From Burkholderia guangdongensis (GTDB lineage: Bacteria > Pseudomonadota > Gammaproteobacteria > Burkholderiales > Burkholderiaceae): a stretch of DNA of 64,000 bases. The translations under genes were made by a program, and so were the position numbers. The stretch is from assembly GCF_013403875.1 (NCBI RefSeq), contig NZ_JACBNX010000001.1:533811-597810 (forward strand), in the 5' to 3' direction. The notes below the pieces were generated by a model. That model ran no database searches. It was not told the DNA's origin and saw only the letters and a program-made list of their open reading frames with translations. Of this stretch, positions 6,975 to 16,019 are shown piece by piece. Positions within the stretch are counted from its first letter, which is position 1; each line of letters opens with the position of its first letter.

Positions 6975-9900
6975 TCACCGCCGCCGCGCAAGCCTCACCC
7001 TTGCATCTTCCCGCTCGGCGGCCGACAGATCCGCCGAGTAACGAAACTCCCCCGCGACGAGCGACGCGACCGGCACGCCGTCGCGGAACAGCACGCGATT
7101 GCCGGCGAGCGCGGGCACCTTGTCGCCGGACAGCAGCGTGCCCGCGAGATTCAGCGGGTCCGCGCCGCTCACGCAGACGAACTGCCCGTCGCCCGGCTGC
7201 CGGCGCATCTCGCGCAGCACCGGAATCGCTTCCGGCAGCGCGAACTGTTCGCCCGCGAGCCCCGCGACGAAACGTCCGCCGCGAATCTCGCCGCGCGCTT
7301 CCAGCCGCTGCAGCACGCGCGCGAGCTCGCGCCAGCTCGGCAGCCAGTCCGCCTCGCGTTCCAGCAGGCGCCAGAACACGACGCCGTAGCGGCGCAGCAG
7401 CGTCCACGCGACATGCTCGAGCGCGTCCGGATCGGTGGCCGGCGGCCCGCGTCGCGACGTCGGCGCATCGACGGCGGCCGGTGCCGCGGGCCGCTGCACG
7501 AGTGCCCAGCGGCCCGCGTCGTCCATCCCGCCGATCAGCGCGCCGCCGCGCCGCGTGCGCGGCGCGTACGTCGCGCTGCGCTTCACCGCCGGACGCAGCA
7601 GCGCGCGCAGTCCCGCGAAGCTGTCCGCGTTCGCGAGCCCCGCCGATACGAGCTCGCCGAGCGCCTGCTCGAGCTCGACCGGCAGCAGATGCAGCGCGTC
7701 GACGAGCGCGTCGAAGAACATCGCGCCATGCGCGGCGAGCGCGTCGCGCACCTGCGTCGCGCGCGCGGACAATGCCGGCTGCGCGTCCGGATCGCGCAGT
7801 GCCTGCCACGCGGCGAGATCGCGGCGCGGCAGCAGCACGATCGGCGTCGTCTTGACCGGCGTGCCCGCCGCACGCGCCGGCGTGCCGATCCGCGTCCACA
7901 CGAGCCGGCCCGATCGGCACAGCTCGTCGAGCCCGCCCGCCATATAGTCGGTCAGCCGCGCGGGCAACAGCGCGTCTTCCCATGCGCCGGCCGCCGCCTC
8001 GAACCCTTCGAGCTGTTCGACGACAGCCACGAGCGCGTCGCGGCCGGTGCCGTGCGTGTCAGGCGTCAGGCGCTGCCAGTGCAGCAGGAAGCGCATGAAG
8101 TCCGCGCGCTCGACCGGCTCGATCTCGCGGCGCAGCCGCTTCACCGTATAGCGATGGATCCGCGCGAGCAGATGCCGCTCGCACCATTCGTCCGCGGCCG
8201 CGCCCGGCGTGAAGCGGCCGCGCATCACGTAGCCTTCGCGCTCGAGCGCCGCGAGCGCGATCGATGCCGCCGCCGCCGGCACGCCGAGCGGCCGTGCGAT
8301 CGCATCGAGCGCGAGCGGCCCGAAGCCGGTCAGCCGCGCGCGGATCACGTCGACCAGCGCCGCGTCCGCTTCCCACTGCGTCGCGCACGCGTCCGGCACT
8401 TTCAGCGCGGGCGTCGTGCGCGCATCCGGATGCAGCGCGCGGACGCACGTCACGCGCTCGACCGGCACCCACAGCGCGGCGCCGTCCTTTGAGACGAACC
8501 GCGTCGCGCGGCGGCGCACGGCCAGCTCGGCGAGCCACGCGTGCCAGCCGTCGTGAGCGTGCGCCTCGTCGTCGGCGATGCACGCGAGCGTCAGCAGCGC
8601 GTCGTGCATCTCGTCGGCGTCGCGCACGAGCGGCCACGCCTCGTCGCGCACCGCGGCGATCGCGTCCGCGTCGAGCGCGCCCAGATCGTCCGCCGACGCC
8701 GGATCGCTGTAGCGCCGCGCGAGCACCGCCTGCGTGCGGCGTTCCTCGAGCGGCGCGTCGTCGAGGAACGCATACGGCTTCGCGTTCAGGATCTCGGCCG
8801 CGAGCGGCGACGGCGCGGGCAGGTCGCGCGCGACGAGCGTCACGTCGCCGGCCTCGATCCGCCGCAGCAGCGCGAGCCAGCCGTCGGTGTCCATCGCGTC
8901 GTGCAGGCAGTCGTCGAGCGTCTGCGCGACGAGCGGATGATCGGGAATCTCGCGCTCGCCGACGAGGTTTTCCGCGCACGCGACCTGATCGGGGAACACG
9001 GTCGCGAGCAGATCCTCGCTCTTCATCCGCTGCAGCTGCGGCGCGGTCCGCTTGCCGCCGGTGAAGCGCGGCAGCGCGAGCGACGTCGTCGCGTTCCAGC
9101 GCCAGCGCACCGCGAACATCGGCGCGTCGAGCAGCGCCTGGATCAGCACGTGCTCGGCGCTCGACGCGCGCAGATAGCGCCACACCTCGTCGAGCGGGAA
9201 GCTGTGCGCGAGCGACAGCGACAGGATGATCGCGTCGTCGGTCGCGGCCGCCTGCAGCTCGAAGTTGAACGTGCGGCAGAAGCGCTTGCGCAGCGCGAGC
9301 CCCCACGCGCGATTGATCCGGCTGCCGAACGGCGTATGGATCACGAGCTGCGTGCCGCCCGATTCGTCGAAGAAGCGCTCCATCACGAGCGTGTCGTGTG
9401 TCGGCAGCGTGCCGAGCGCCGCACGGGCGCGCGCGAGGTAGTCGCCGATCTGGCGCGCGGCGTTGTCGGACAGGCGGAGCTCGCCGGTGAGCCAGCGCAA
9501 CACGGGGGCGACGCGGCTCGCGGGTTCGGTGGAGACGGAGCGGGTGGGCGCGTCGGCCGCGTCGGTTCCCGCACCGACCGGATTCGCGCCGATTGCCGAT
9601 GCGCGGCCATTGCCGAGCAGCGCGTCGACCTGCGCATACAGCCGCCCGACCGCGGCCGACAGCTCGTCGCTGCGCCCCGGCGCCTCGCCCAGCCAGAACG
9701 GGATGTTCGGCGCTTCGCCGCGCGCGTCCTCGACGCGCACGCGGCCGGTCTCGATCCGGATGATCCGGTACGACTGGTTGCCGAGCTGGAACACGTCGCC
9801 GGCCAGGCTCTCGATCGCGAAATCCTCATTGACCGTGCCGACCTGGATCCCCTGCGGCTCGAGCAGCACCGTGTAGTCGCCGGTGTCGGGGATCGTGCCG

Positions 9901-11414
9901 CCGGACGTCGTCGCGGTCATCATCGCGTTGCGCCGTCCGCGCACGGTGCCGCCGACGATGTCGCGATGCAGATACGCGGCGCGCACGCCGCGCCGGCTGC
10001 TGAAGCCTTCGGCGAGCATCTTCAGCACGTCGTCGAAGCGCTCGCGCGGCAGCCGCGCATACGGCGACGCGCACGTGAAGCGGCGGTAAAGCGCGTCCTC
10101 GTCCCACTCGCGGCACGCGACCTCGGCGACGATCTGCTGCGCGAGCACGTCGAGCGGCGCGTCGGGAATCTTCAGCGTGTCGAGCTCGCCGCGCCGCACG
10201 CAGTCGAGCAGCGCCGCGCATTCGACGAGCTCGTCGCGCGACAGCGGAAAGAGCCGCCCCTTCGGCACGCCGCCGACGTGGTGGCCCGAGCGGCCGACGC
10301 GCTGCAGGAACGGCGCGATCCCGCGCGGCGAGCCGACCTGCACGACGAGATCGACGTCGCCGATGTCGATGCCGAGCTCCAGCGACGCGGTCGCGACGAG
10401 CAGCTTCAGCTCGCCGCGCTTCAACCGCTGCTCGGCGTCGAGGCGGTGCTCTTTCGCGAGACTGCCGTGATGCGCGGCGATCGCGTCGCGGCCGAGGCGG
10501 TCCGCGAGATGGCGCGCGACGCGCTCGGCGACGCGCCGCGTGTTCACGAACACGAGCGTCGTCCGGTGCGCGGCCGCGAGCTCGGCGATGCGGTCGTACA
10601 CCTGCTCCCAGACGTCGGTCGCCATCACCGGCTCGAGCGGCACGCGCGGCAATTCGAGCGCGAGATCGCGCTCGCGCGCGTGGCCGGTGTCGACGATCGC
10701 GCAGTCGCGCGGCGCGTCGGCCGGGCCGCCGACCAGGAAGCGCGCGACCGCGTCGATCGGCTTCTGCGTCGCGGAGAGCCCGATGCGCGGCAGCGCGCGG
10801 CCGACGAGCGCGTCGAGGCGTTCGAGCGACAGCGCGAGATGGCTGCCGCGTTTGCCCGACGCGAGCGCGTGAATTTCGTCGACGATCACCGAACGCACGC
10901 TCGACAGCATGTTGCGTCCGGACGTCGACGACAGCAGCACGTACAGCGACTCGGGCGTCGTCACGAGGATGTGCGGCGCGCGCTTGCGCAGCGCCGCGCG
11001 CTCGGCCTGCGTCGTGTCGCCGGTGCGTACCGCGGTGCGGATCGCGGGCACCGGCAGGCCGAGCCGCGCGAGCGATTCGGAGATGCCGGCGAGCGGCGCA
11101 TCGAGGTTCACGTGGATGTCGTTCGACAGCGCCTTCAGCGGCGACACGTAGACGGTCAGCGTCGCGTCGGGCAGCGTGCCGCCGTGCGCGAGCGCGTTGC
11201 GCACGAGTTCGTCGATCGCGCACAGGAACGCGGTCAGCGTCTTGCCGGAGCCGGTCGGCGCGGCGACGAGCGTCGAGCGGCCCGCGCGAATGAGCGGCCA
11301 CGCGAGCGCCTGCGCGCCGGTCGGCGCGGCGAACGTGCGGTGGAACCAGTCGGCGACGGCCGGGTGGAACACGTCGAGCACGCTGGTGGCGGGGCGGGTG
11401 ACGGTGACGTCCAT
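6975..11414 (-). CDS. lhr: Lhr-type large DEAD/DEAH helicase
   Basis: A protein of 1479 residues, the usual size of full-length Lhr. The helicase core is N-terminal: Walker A APTGSGKT at residues 52-59, TTPESLYVLL, then DEIHALASGKRG (DEAH-type box), LSATQKP and the second RecA domain with VGRSGHHVGG. A winged-helix domain and the long Lhr-specific C-terminal half follow. Bacterial Lhr is a 3'-to-5' DNA/RNA:DNA helicase linked to DNA repair. I start it at the ATG at 11414, because the open frame further upstream is low-complexity Arg/Ala-rich translation of the neighbouring region. It is a single gene with no clear operon partner. Confidence 0.93.
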   Translation of the reverse strand: MDVTVTRPATSVLDVFHPAVADWFHRTFAAPTGAQALAWPLIRAGRSTLVAAPTGSGKTLTAFLCAIDELVRNALAHGGTLPDATLTVYVSPLKALSNDIHVNLDAPLAGISESLARLGLPVPAIRTAVRTGDTTQAERAALRKRAPHILVTTPESLYVLLSSTSGRNMLSSVRSVIVDEIHALASGKRGSHLALSLERLDALVGRALPRIGLSATQKPIDAVARFLVGGPADAPRDCAIVDTGHARERDLALELPRVPLEPVMATDVWEQVYDRIAELAAAHRTTLVFVNTRRVAERVARHLADRLGRDAIAAHHGSLAKEHRLDAEQRLKRGELKLLVATASLELGIDIGDVDLVVQVGSPRGIAPFLQRVGRSGHHVGGVPKGRLFPLSRDELVECAALLDCVRRGELDTLKIPDAPLDVLAQQIVAEVACREWDEDALYRRFTCASPYARLPRERFDDVLKMLAEGFSSRRGVRAAYLHRDIVGGTVRGRRNAMMTATTSGGTIPDTGDYTVLLEPQGIQVGTVNEDFAIESLAGDVFQLGNQSYRIIRIETGRVRVEDARGEAPNIPFWLGEAPGRSDELSAAVGRLYAQVDALLGNGRASAIGANPVGAGTDAADAPTRSVSTEPASRVAPVLRWLTGELRLSDNAARQIGDYLARARAALGTLPTHDTLVMERFFDESGGTQLVIHTPFGSRINRAWGLALRKRFCRTFNFELQAAATDDAIILSLSLAHSFPLDEVWRYLRASSAEHVLIQALLDAPMFAVRWRWNATTSLALPRFTGGKRTAPQLQRMKSEDLLATVFPDQVACAENLVGEREIPDHPLVAQTLDDCLHDAMDTDGWLALLRRIEAGDVTLVARDLPAPSPLAAEILNAKPYAFLDDAPLEERRTQAVLARRYSDPASADDLGALDADAIAAVRDEAWPLVRDADEMHDALLTLACIADDEAHAHDGWHAWLAELAVRRRATRFVSKDGAALWVPVERVTCVRALHPDARTTPALKVPDACATQWEADAALVDVIRARLTGFGPLALDAIARPLGVPAAAASIALAALEREGYVMRGRFTPGAAADEWCERHLLARIHRYTVKRLRREIEPVERADFMRFLLHWQRLTPDTHGTGRDALVAVVEQLEGFEAAAGAWEDALLPARLTDYMAGGLDELCRSGRLVWTRIGTPARAAGTPVKTTPIVLLPRRDLAAWQALRDPDAQPALSARATQVRDALAAHGAMFFDALVDALHLLPVELEQALGELVSAGLANADSFAGLRALLRPAVKRSATYAPRTRRGGALIGGMDDAGRWALVQRPAAPAAVDAPTSRRGPPATDPDALEHVAWTLLRRYGVVFWRLLEREADWLPSWRELARVLQRLEARGEIRGGRFVAGLAGEQFALPEAIPVLREMRRQPGDGQFVCVSGADPLNLAGTLLSGDKVPALAGNRVLFRDGVPVASLVAGEFRYSADLSAAEREDARVRLARRR

Positions 11415-11560
11415 CGGAACGGAGAAGGGGCCGGAGCGAAGAGGCCGATCGGAATCGTCAGTGTGCCAGAGGCGGGCGAAGTCTGCGGCGCATCGCGCGG
11501 ACTGGCCCGCGGACCGGCCGCCCAGGGCCTGCGCAAGCCGGTTATTGGCGTGAACAGACC

Positions 11561-12085
11561 CTACGCATTCGCCAACCACCCGAGCCAATACCTGAACGGC
11601 AGCATGTGCCCCCACGCCGCGTGCGCGAACCACAGCGCGCCGGCCCACGCGGTCGCGACGACGATCAGATCGCAATGCCCGCTCTTCCATAGCTTCAGCG
11701 AATGACGCCGCCAGATCCACGGCACGCCGAGCGGATTCGGCCAGTCGGCGAGCAGGTGCATGATGCCGCCGCACGCGAAGCCGAGCAGCGGCGCGGCCCA
11801 CAGCGGAGACGGGCGGTGCGCGAGCGCGTGCCATGCGAATGCGAGCATCGCGATCCAGCCGATGCCCCAGTGTGTGACTGTGCGATGCGTGATCCACAGG
11901 CGGCGCGCGCGGCTCCACCACGCGACTTCGAGCCAGTCGGGCGCCGTGCCGCCGGCGACGCCGGCCACGAACGCGGCGGCGCAGCCCACGTGCCACGGGC
12001 CGGCCGCGCCCGATTGCGCGACGAGAACCGCCGCGATCAGACCGGCCGCGAAGCCGGTCGCGTGATGTGCATGATGCGATGCCAT
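11561..12085 (-). CDS. Membrane-bound metal-dependent hydrolase, YdjM/DUF457 family
   Basis: The 174-residue protein starts MASHHAHHATGFAAG and has four or five hydrophobic helices. Conserved motifs include DWLE, ITHRTVTHWG and MHLLADWPNPLGVPWIW, the His/Asp pattern of the YdjM family of inner-membrane hydrolases; E. coli YdjM is LexA-controlled. I saw no obvious LexA box here. The start at 12085 is preferred to upstream candidates because it gives the conserved His-rich N-terminus. It diverges from hicA. The actual substrate of this family is unknown. Confidence 0.85.
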   Translation of the reverse strand: MASHHAHHATGFAAGLIAAVLVAQSGAAGPWHVGCAAAFVAGVAGGTAPDWLEVAWWSRARRLWITHRTVTHWGIGWIAMLAFAWHALAHRPSPLWAAPLLGFACGGIMHLLADWPNPLGVPWIWRRHSLKLWKSGHCDLIVVATAWAGALWFAHAAWGHMLPFRYWLGWLANA

Positions 12086-12209
12086 GGCGAACGAAACGGA
12101 AAACCGTGTTGCGTGAAAACGAAGGGGCGCTATCTTCGCAGATCGTTGCGATCTTGTGTATGTCGTCGGTGGATTGGTATTGGTGTCAAAAAATGGTATC
12201 GTTCTCGGC

Positions 12210-12464
12210 ATGAAATCCAAACACGAAAAGACGCTCAGGCTGATCTTCTCTCGTCCAACGCCGGCGGGTGTCAAGTGGACGGATGCTGTTGCGCTGATGG
12301 GCGAATTAGGCGCGGAGATCGAGGAGCGGGAAGGATCCCGCGTGGCGATTTTCCTGTTCGGGCAAGTCACTGTGATGCACCGGCCGCACCCGTCACCCGA
12401 CATGGACAAGGGCGCAGTGGCATCGCTGCGGAAGTGGTTTGAGGAAAATGGGGTGAAGCCGTGA
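12210..12464 (+). CDS. hicA: HicA-type toxin
   Basis: The 84-residue protein has the double-stranded-RNA-binding-like fold pattern of HicA: TLRLIFSRP, KWTDAVALMGELGA, then GSRVAIFLFG and HRPHPSPDMDKGAVASLRKWFEENG. HicA toxins are ribosome-independent mRNA interferases. In canonical HicA the catalytic His follows Gly-Ser; here that position is Arg (GSR), as in a subgroup that keeps the later HRPHP motif. The ATG at 12210 was chosen over an earlier in-frame start because it fits family length. It overlaps hicB by four bases (GTGA). Confidence 0.88.
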   Translation: MKSKHEKTLRLIFSRPTPAGVKWTDAVALMGELGAEIEEREGSRVAIFLFGQVTVMHRPHPSPDMDKGAVASLRKWFEENGVKP

Positions 12465-12799
12465 TCAACATCATGAACATTGGCGGCCAGAAGGCCGTGA
12501 TTTCCTACGATTCGGAAATGGAGATGTTCCGAGGTGAGTTCGTTGGCCTAAACGGGGGAGCCGACTTTTACGCGATGGACGTCGCTGGTCTGCATCGCGA
12601 GGGGGAGCTGTCGCTGAGGATCTTCCTGGAGGAGTGCGAGCGGCGGCATGTCGATCCGCACAAGCGCTTTTCCGGCAAATTCACGCTGCGCGTATCGCCG
12701 CAGACCCACGAAGCCGCGTCGATCGCCGCGGCTGCGCGTGGCGTGAGCCTGAATCAATGGGCGGTGGATGTGCTGGAGCAGGCCGCGACGGCGAATTGA
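12461..12799 (+). CDS. hicB: HicB-type antitoxin
   Basis: The 112-residue protein begins with a degenerate RNase-H-like HicB fold (KAVISYDSEMEMFRGEFVGL, with VAGLHREGELSLRIFLEEC). It ends with a ribbon-helix-helix DNA-binding segment (FTLRVSPQTHEAASIAAAARG, SLNQWAVDVLEQ). It neutralises HicA and represses the operon. The GTG at 12461 overlaps the hicA stop; an ATG at 12473 is an alternative. The promoter must lie in the 124-base gap shared with the divergent membrane hydrolase, where the similar words TGGTATTGG and TGGTATCG sit just before hicA. Confidence 0.88.
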   Translation: MINIMNIGGQKAVISYDSEMEMFRGEFVGLNGGADFYAMDVAGLHREGELSLRIFLEECERRHVDPHKRFSGKFTLRVSPQTHEAASIAAAARGVSLNQWAVDVLEQAATAN

Positions 12800-12879
12800 T
12801 CGCCGTCGAAGTGAAAAGCGCCGTGCAAGACGGGGCATTGGGAAACCCTCAAACGCTCCGAAGCATGACACCCGACGCG

Positions 12880-12924
12880 CTGTCATCACGTTGTCACATC
12901 GCCGCTCGCCCCGACTGAGATAAT
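12880..12924 (+). promoter_or_regulatory. Pho box and -10 element before ppk2
   Basis: CTGTCAT (12880-12886), four spacer bases, then TTGTCAC (12891-12897) is a near-perfect PhoB binding site with the standard 11-bp repeat; both heptamers equal those I recall for the E. coli phoA box. A -10 candidate GATAAT is at 12919-12924. The distance from box to -10 is one helical turn longer than in phoA. Confidence 0.7.
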
Positions 12925-12964
12925 GGAGCGCATTTGCCCGCGCGAGCGAATCGAAGGAGGCTCC

Positions 12965-13885
12965 ATGAGCGAACACGACACCCGCGAATCGATGCACACG
13001 CGCCAGCGCCGTCTCGAGGAGGATCTCGTCGACGCATACGACGAGGAACTCGAGATGGAGTTCGACGATCGCCGCTTCGAGTCCGACGACCTGCTGTTCA
13101 CGCGGGAGCGGCGCGAGGCGCGCAAGCGCTATTTCCAGGAGTTGTTCCGGCTGCAGGGCGAGCTCGTGAAGCTGCAGGACTGGGTCGTCGACACCGGGCA
13201 CCGGCTCGTCGTGATCTTCGAAGGCCGCGACGCGGCCGGCAAGGGCGGCGCGATCAAGCGGATCACGCAGCGGCTGAATCCGCGCGTGTGCCGCGTCGCC
13301 GCGCTGCCCGCGCCGAACAATCGCGAGCGCACGCAGTGGTATTTCCAGCGCTACGTCGCGCATCTGCCCGCGGGCGGCGAAATCGTGCTGTTCGACCGGA
13401 GCTGGTACAACCGCGCGGGCGTCGAGCGCGTGATGGGCTTCTGCTCCGACGATGAATACGAGGAATTCTTCCGCTCGGTGCCCGAGTTCGAGAAAATGCT
13501 CGTGCGCAGCGGCATCCAGATCCTCAAGTACTGGTTTTCGATCACCGATTCGGAGCAGGAGGTGCGCTTCCAGAACCGCATCAACGATCCGCTGAAGCAA
13601 TGGAAGCTGAGCCCGATGGACCTCGAGAGCCGGCGGCGCTGGGAGGCGTATACGGCGGCGAAGGAAGAGATGCTCCAGCGCACGCATATCCCGGAGGCGC
13701 CGTGGTGGGTCGTGCAGGCGGTCGACAAGAAGCGCGCGCGCCTGAACTGCATCCATCATCTGCTGAGCCAGGTGCCTTACCAGGAGGTGTCGCGCAAACC
13801 GGTCGAGCTGCCGCAGCGCGTGCATCATGAGGACTATATCCGCCGGCCGGTGCCGGAGAGCATGATCGTGCCGGATATCTACTGA
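12965..13885 (+). CDS. ppk2: Polyphosphate kinase 2
   Basis: This 306-residue protein is a one-domain PPK2. Walker A is GRDAAGKGGA at residues 87-96, a Walker B-like FDRSWYNRAGVE lies at 143-154, and the lid-region motif KYWFSITDSEQ follows. The highly charged N-terminal helix (residues 1-60) is family typical. PPK2 transfers phosphate between polyphosphate and nucleotides, usually using polyphosphate to make GTP or ATP. GGAGG sits four bases ahead of the ATG at 12965. The Pho box upstream suggests induction under phosphate starvation, when polyphosphate would be consumed. It is probably monocistronic; dadA follows after 76 bases. Confidence 0.95.
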   Translation: MSEHDTRESMHTRQRRLEEDLVDAYDEELEMEFDDRRFESDDLLFTRERREARKRYFQELFRLQGELVKLQDWVVDTGHRLVVIFEGRDAAGKGGAIKRITQRLNPRVCRVAALPAPNNRERTQWYFQRYVAHLPAGGEIVLFDRSWYNRAGVERVMGFCSDDEYEEFFRSVPEFEKMLVRSGIQILKYWFSITDSEQEVRFQNRINDPLKQWKLSPMDLESRRRWEAYTAAKEEMLQRTHIPEAPWWVVQAVDKKRARLNCIHHLLSQVPYQEVSRKPVELPQRVHHEDYIRRPVPESMIVPDIY

Positions 13886-13961
13886 TCGGCTAGTTTGGTG
13901 CGTGTGACGATCGGCTTTTTTGCGTCATTTGCGCGTTGCGCGGCGCAGCACGGGAGCAGCC

Positions 13962-15254
13962 ATGCGAGTCGTTGTATTGGGAAGCGGTGTCGTCGGGGTG
14001 ACGTGCGCGTACTATCTGGCGCGCGCGGGGCATGAAGTGACCGTCGTCGATCGCGAGGCCGGCCCGGCGCTCGAAACGAGCTTCGCGAACGCCGGCCAGA
14101 TCTCGCCTGGCTACGAGGCCCCGTGGGCCGCGCCCGGCGTGCCGCTGAAAGCGGTCAAGTGGATGTTCCAGAAGCACGCGCCGCTGGCGATCCGCCCCGA
14201 CGATGCGGACAAGCAGTTCCAGCTTCAATGGATGTGGCAGATGTTGCAGAACTGCACGGCCGAGCGCTATGCGGTGAACAAGGGCCGCATGGTCCGGCTC
14301 GCCGAATACAGCCGCGACTGCCTGCAGACGCTGCGCGCCGACACCGGTATCCAGTACGAAGGCCGCACCGGCGGCACGCTGCAGGTGTTCCGCACGCAGC
14401 AGCAGTTCGACGGCGCCGCGAAGGACATCGCGGTGCTGAAGGAAGCGAACGTGCCGTACGAACTACTGATGCCGGCCGATCTCGCGCGCGCCGAGCCGGC
14501 GCTCGCGGCGACGGCGCACAAGCTGACGGGCGGCCTGCGCCTGCCCGGCGACGAAACCGGCGACTGCCAGCTGTTCACGACGCGCCTCGCCGCACTCGCC
14601 GCGGAGCTCGGCGTGACGTTCCGCTACGACACGGTGATCGACAGCCTCGTTGTCGAGGGCGGCCGTGTCGTCGGCGCGCGGCACGGCAGCAAGCTCGTGC
14701 ATGCGGATGCGTTCGTCGTCGCGTTCGGCTCGTACTCGACGAAATTCCTGTCCGGTATCGCGAAGATCCCGGTCTATCCGCTGAAGGGCTACTCGATCAC
14801 CGCGCCGATCGCCGACGAGGCGCGCGCGCCGGTGTCGACCGTGCTCGACGAAACGTACAAGATCGCGATCACGCGCTTCGACAAGCGCATCCGCGTCGGC
14901 GGAATGGCGGAGATCGTCGGCTTCAACAAGGAATTGCGCGAAGCGCGCCGCGAGACGCTCGAGATGTGCGTGAACGATCTGTTCCCGGGCGGCGGCGACA
15001 CATCGAAGGCGACGTTCTGGACCGGCCTGCGCCCGATGACGCCGGACGGCACGCCGATCGTCGGCCGCACCGCGTTGCCGAACCTGTTCCTGAACACCGG
15101 CCACGGCACGCTCGGCTGGACGATGTCGTGCGGCTCGGGGCAACTGCTCGCCGACCTGATCTCGGGCAAGCCGCCGGCGATCCGATACGACGATCTGAAC
15201 GTGTTCCGATACGCGGACGAGTCGGCGGCGCCGGCGGATTTCGATCTGAACTGA
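13962..15254 (+). CDS. dadA: D-amino acid dehydrogenase small subunit
   Basis: The 430-residue flavoprotein begins [20 protein letters not shown], a GxGxxG FAD-binding Rossmann motif, and ends with the second FAD motif [35 protein letters not shown] and [10 protein letters not shown] are strongly DadA-like. It oxidises D-amino acids, mainly D-alanine, at the inner membrane and passes electrons to the respiratory chain. Alanine racemase, its usual partner, is not in this window. Functionally it fits with the D-peptide uptake genes at the left end, although 10 kb apart. Confidence 0.95.
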   Translation: MRVVVLGSGVVGVTCAYYLARAGHEVTVVDREAGPALETSFANAGQISPGYEAPWAAPGVPLKAVKWMFQKHAPLAIRPDDADKQFQLQWMWQMLQNCTAERYAVNKGRMVRLAEYSRDCLQTLRADTGIQYEGRTGGTLQVFRTQQQFDGAAKDIAVLKEANVPYELLMPADLARAEPALAATAHKLTGGLRLPGDETGDCQLFTTRLAALAAELGVTFRYDTVIDSLVVEGGRVVGARHGSKLVHADAFVVAFGSYSTKFLSGIAKIPVYPLKGYSITAPIADEARAPVSTVLDETYKIAITRFDKRIRVGGMAEIVGFNKELREARRETLEMCVNDLFPGGGDTSKATFWTGLRPMTPDGTPIVGRTALPNLFLNTGHGTLGWTMSCGSGQLLADLISGKPPAIRYDDLNVFRYADESAAPADFDLN

Positions 15255-15285
15255 CGGCCGCTGTCGGCCGTTCCGCCGTCTTTTT
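15254..15285 (+). terminator. Possible dadA terminator
   Basis: ACGGCCG (15254-15260) pairs with CGGCCGT (15265-15271) around a CTGT loop, immediately after the dadA stop. A run of five T lies ten bases further on (15281-15285), so the structure is only partly canonical. Confidence 0.45.
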
Positions 15286-15345
15286 GCGCGTGCTTCGACG
15301 CGCTTCGTTTCACTCGATCCGGCGCCGTCAGTCTCAGCCTCAGCC

Positions 15346-15936
15346 TCAGTCGAAGTCGGAAAACCCCGCGCGCCCCTGCGTGATGTCGACGAGCGTCGCG
15401 CGCGCGGCGTCGGCGGCGGTCTCGGGCAGGCGAATCGCGAGCCTGACCGTCATGCCGTACGCGCTGTCGACGAGCTCATACCCCTGCTGCTCGATCCAGC
15501 GCCGCACGCGCGCCTCGTCCGGATAGCTCATCTCGATCGCGAGGCGGGTCAGCGCGATCCGCTCGACGCGCTCGGCATCGATCAGCGCGGCGGCGATCGC
15601 GTCCGTGTACGCGCGCACGAGGCCGCCCGCGCCGAGCTTCACGCCGCCGTAATAGCGCACGACGGCACCGAGCACGCCGTCGAGATCGTGATGCCGCAGC
15701 ACTTCGAGAATCGGCCGGCCCGCGGTGCCGGACGGCTCGCCGTCGTCCGACATCCCCGACTGCCCGCCCGCGAGCAGCGCCCAGCAGACGTGCGTCGCGG
15801 CCGGGTGTTCGTCGCGCAGGCGCTGCAGCGCCTGCATCGCCGCGCCGCGGTCGTCGACCGGCATCGCGTACGCGATGAAGCGGCTCTTGCGGATCTCGAG
15901 CTCCGCGATTTGCGTGGTGGGTAAGGTGTAAGTCAC
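15346..15936 (-). CDS. IMPACT/YigZ family protein
   Basis: The 196-residue protein has the UPF0029/IMPACT signature: IRKSRFIAYAMPV near the N-terminus, then GEPSGTAGRPILEVL, VVRYYGGVKLGAGGLVRAY and a C-terminal ferredoxin-like domain. Bacterial YigZ is annotated as a translation-regulator homologue of eukaryotic IMPACT, but its role in bacteria is unsettled. The GTG at 15936 gives the family N-terminus VTYTLPTTQ and is preferred; no good ATG precedes it. The stop codon lies within four tandem TCAGYC hexamers (15328-15351). Confidence 0.87.
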   Translation of the reverse strand: MTYTLPTTQIAELEIRKSRFIAYAMPVDDRGAAMQALQRLRDEHPAATHVCWALLAGGQSGMSDDGEPSGTAGRPILEVLRHHDLDGVLGAVVRYYGGVKLGAGGLVRAYTDAIAAALIDAERVERIALTRLAIEMSYPDEARVRRWIEQQGYELVDSAYGMTVRLAIRLPETAADAARATLVDITQGRAGFSDFD

Positions 15937-15985
15937 GTTGATCGGCGTAGAGGTGCGCGTGATTATAGTCGCGCGCCGATCCTGA

Positions 15986-16016
15986 TCCGGTTCCGTCGCG
16001 GGGCGACGGAACCGGA
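15986..16016 (-). terminator. Long perfect hairpin after porin 1
   Basis: Thirteen base pairs (15986-15998 with 16004-16016) close a 5-base loop, three bases beyond the porin stop. There is no U-run on the minus strand, so it could act as a 3'-end stabiliser. Confidence 0.5.
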
Positions 16017-16019
16017 CAC

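Noticed and set aside
8541..11705. Very long open frame (over 1000 codons) antisense to the Lhr-type helicase
   Set aside because: Arg/Ala-rich composition, no domain and exact overlap with a well-supported gene in the opposite frame; long shadow frames are expected at this GC content.
6975..11996. Extending the helicase start upstream to about 11996
   Set aside because: The extra N-terminal part is Arg-rich translation overlapping the membrane hydrolase gene, whereas the ATG at 11414 gives the normal Lhr N-terminus.
11601..12170. Plus-strand frames overlapping the YdjM-like gene
   Set aside because: His/Arg-rich shadow translations opposite a conserved membrane protein.
13890..13922. Intrinsic terminator between ppk2 and dadA suggested by a T-run after GATCGGC
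   Set aside because: The two GATCGGC words are direct repeats rather than inverted, so they cannot form the stem.
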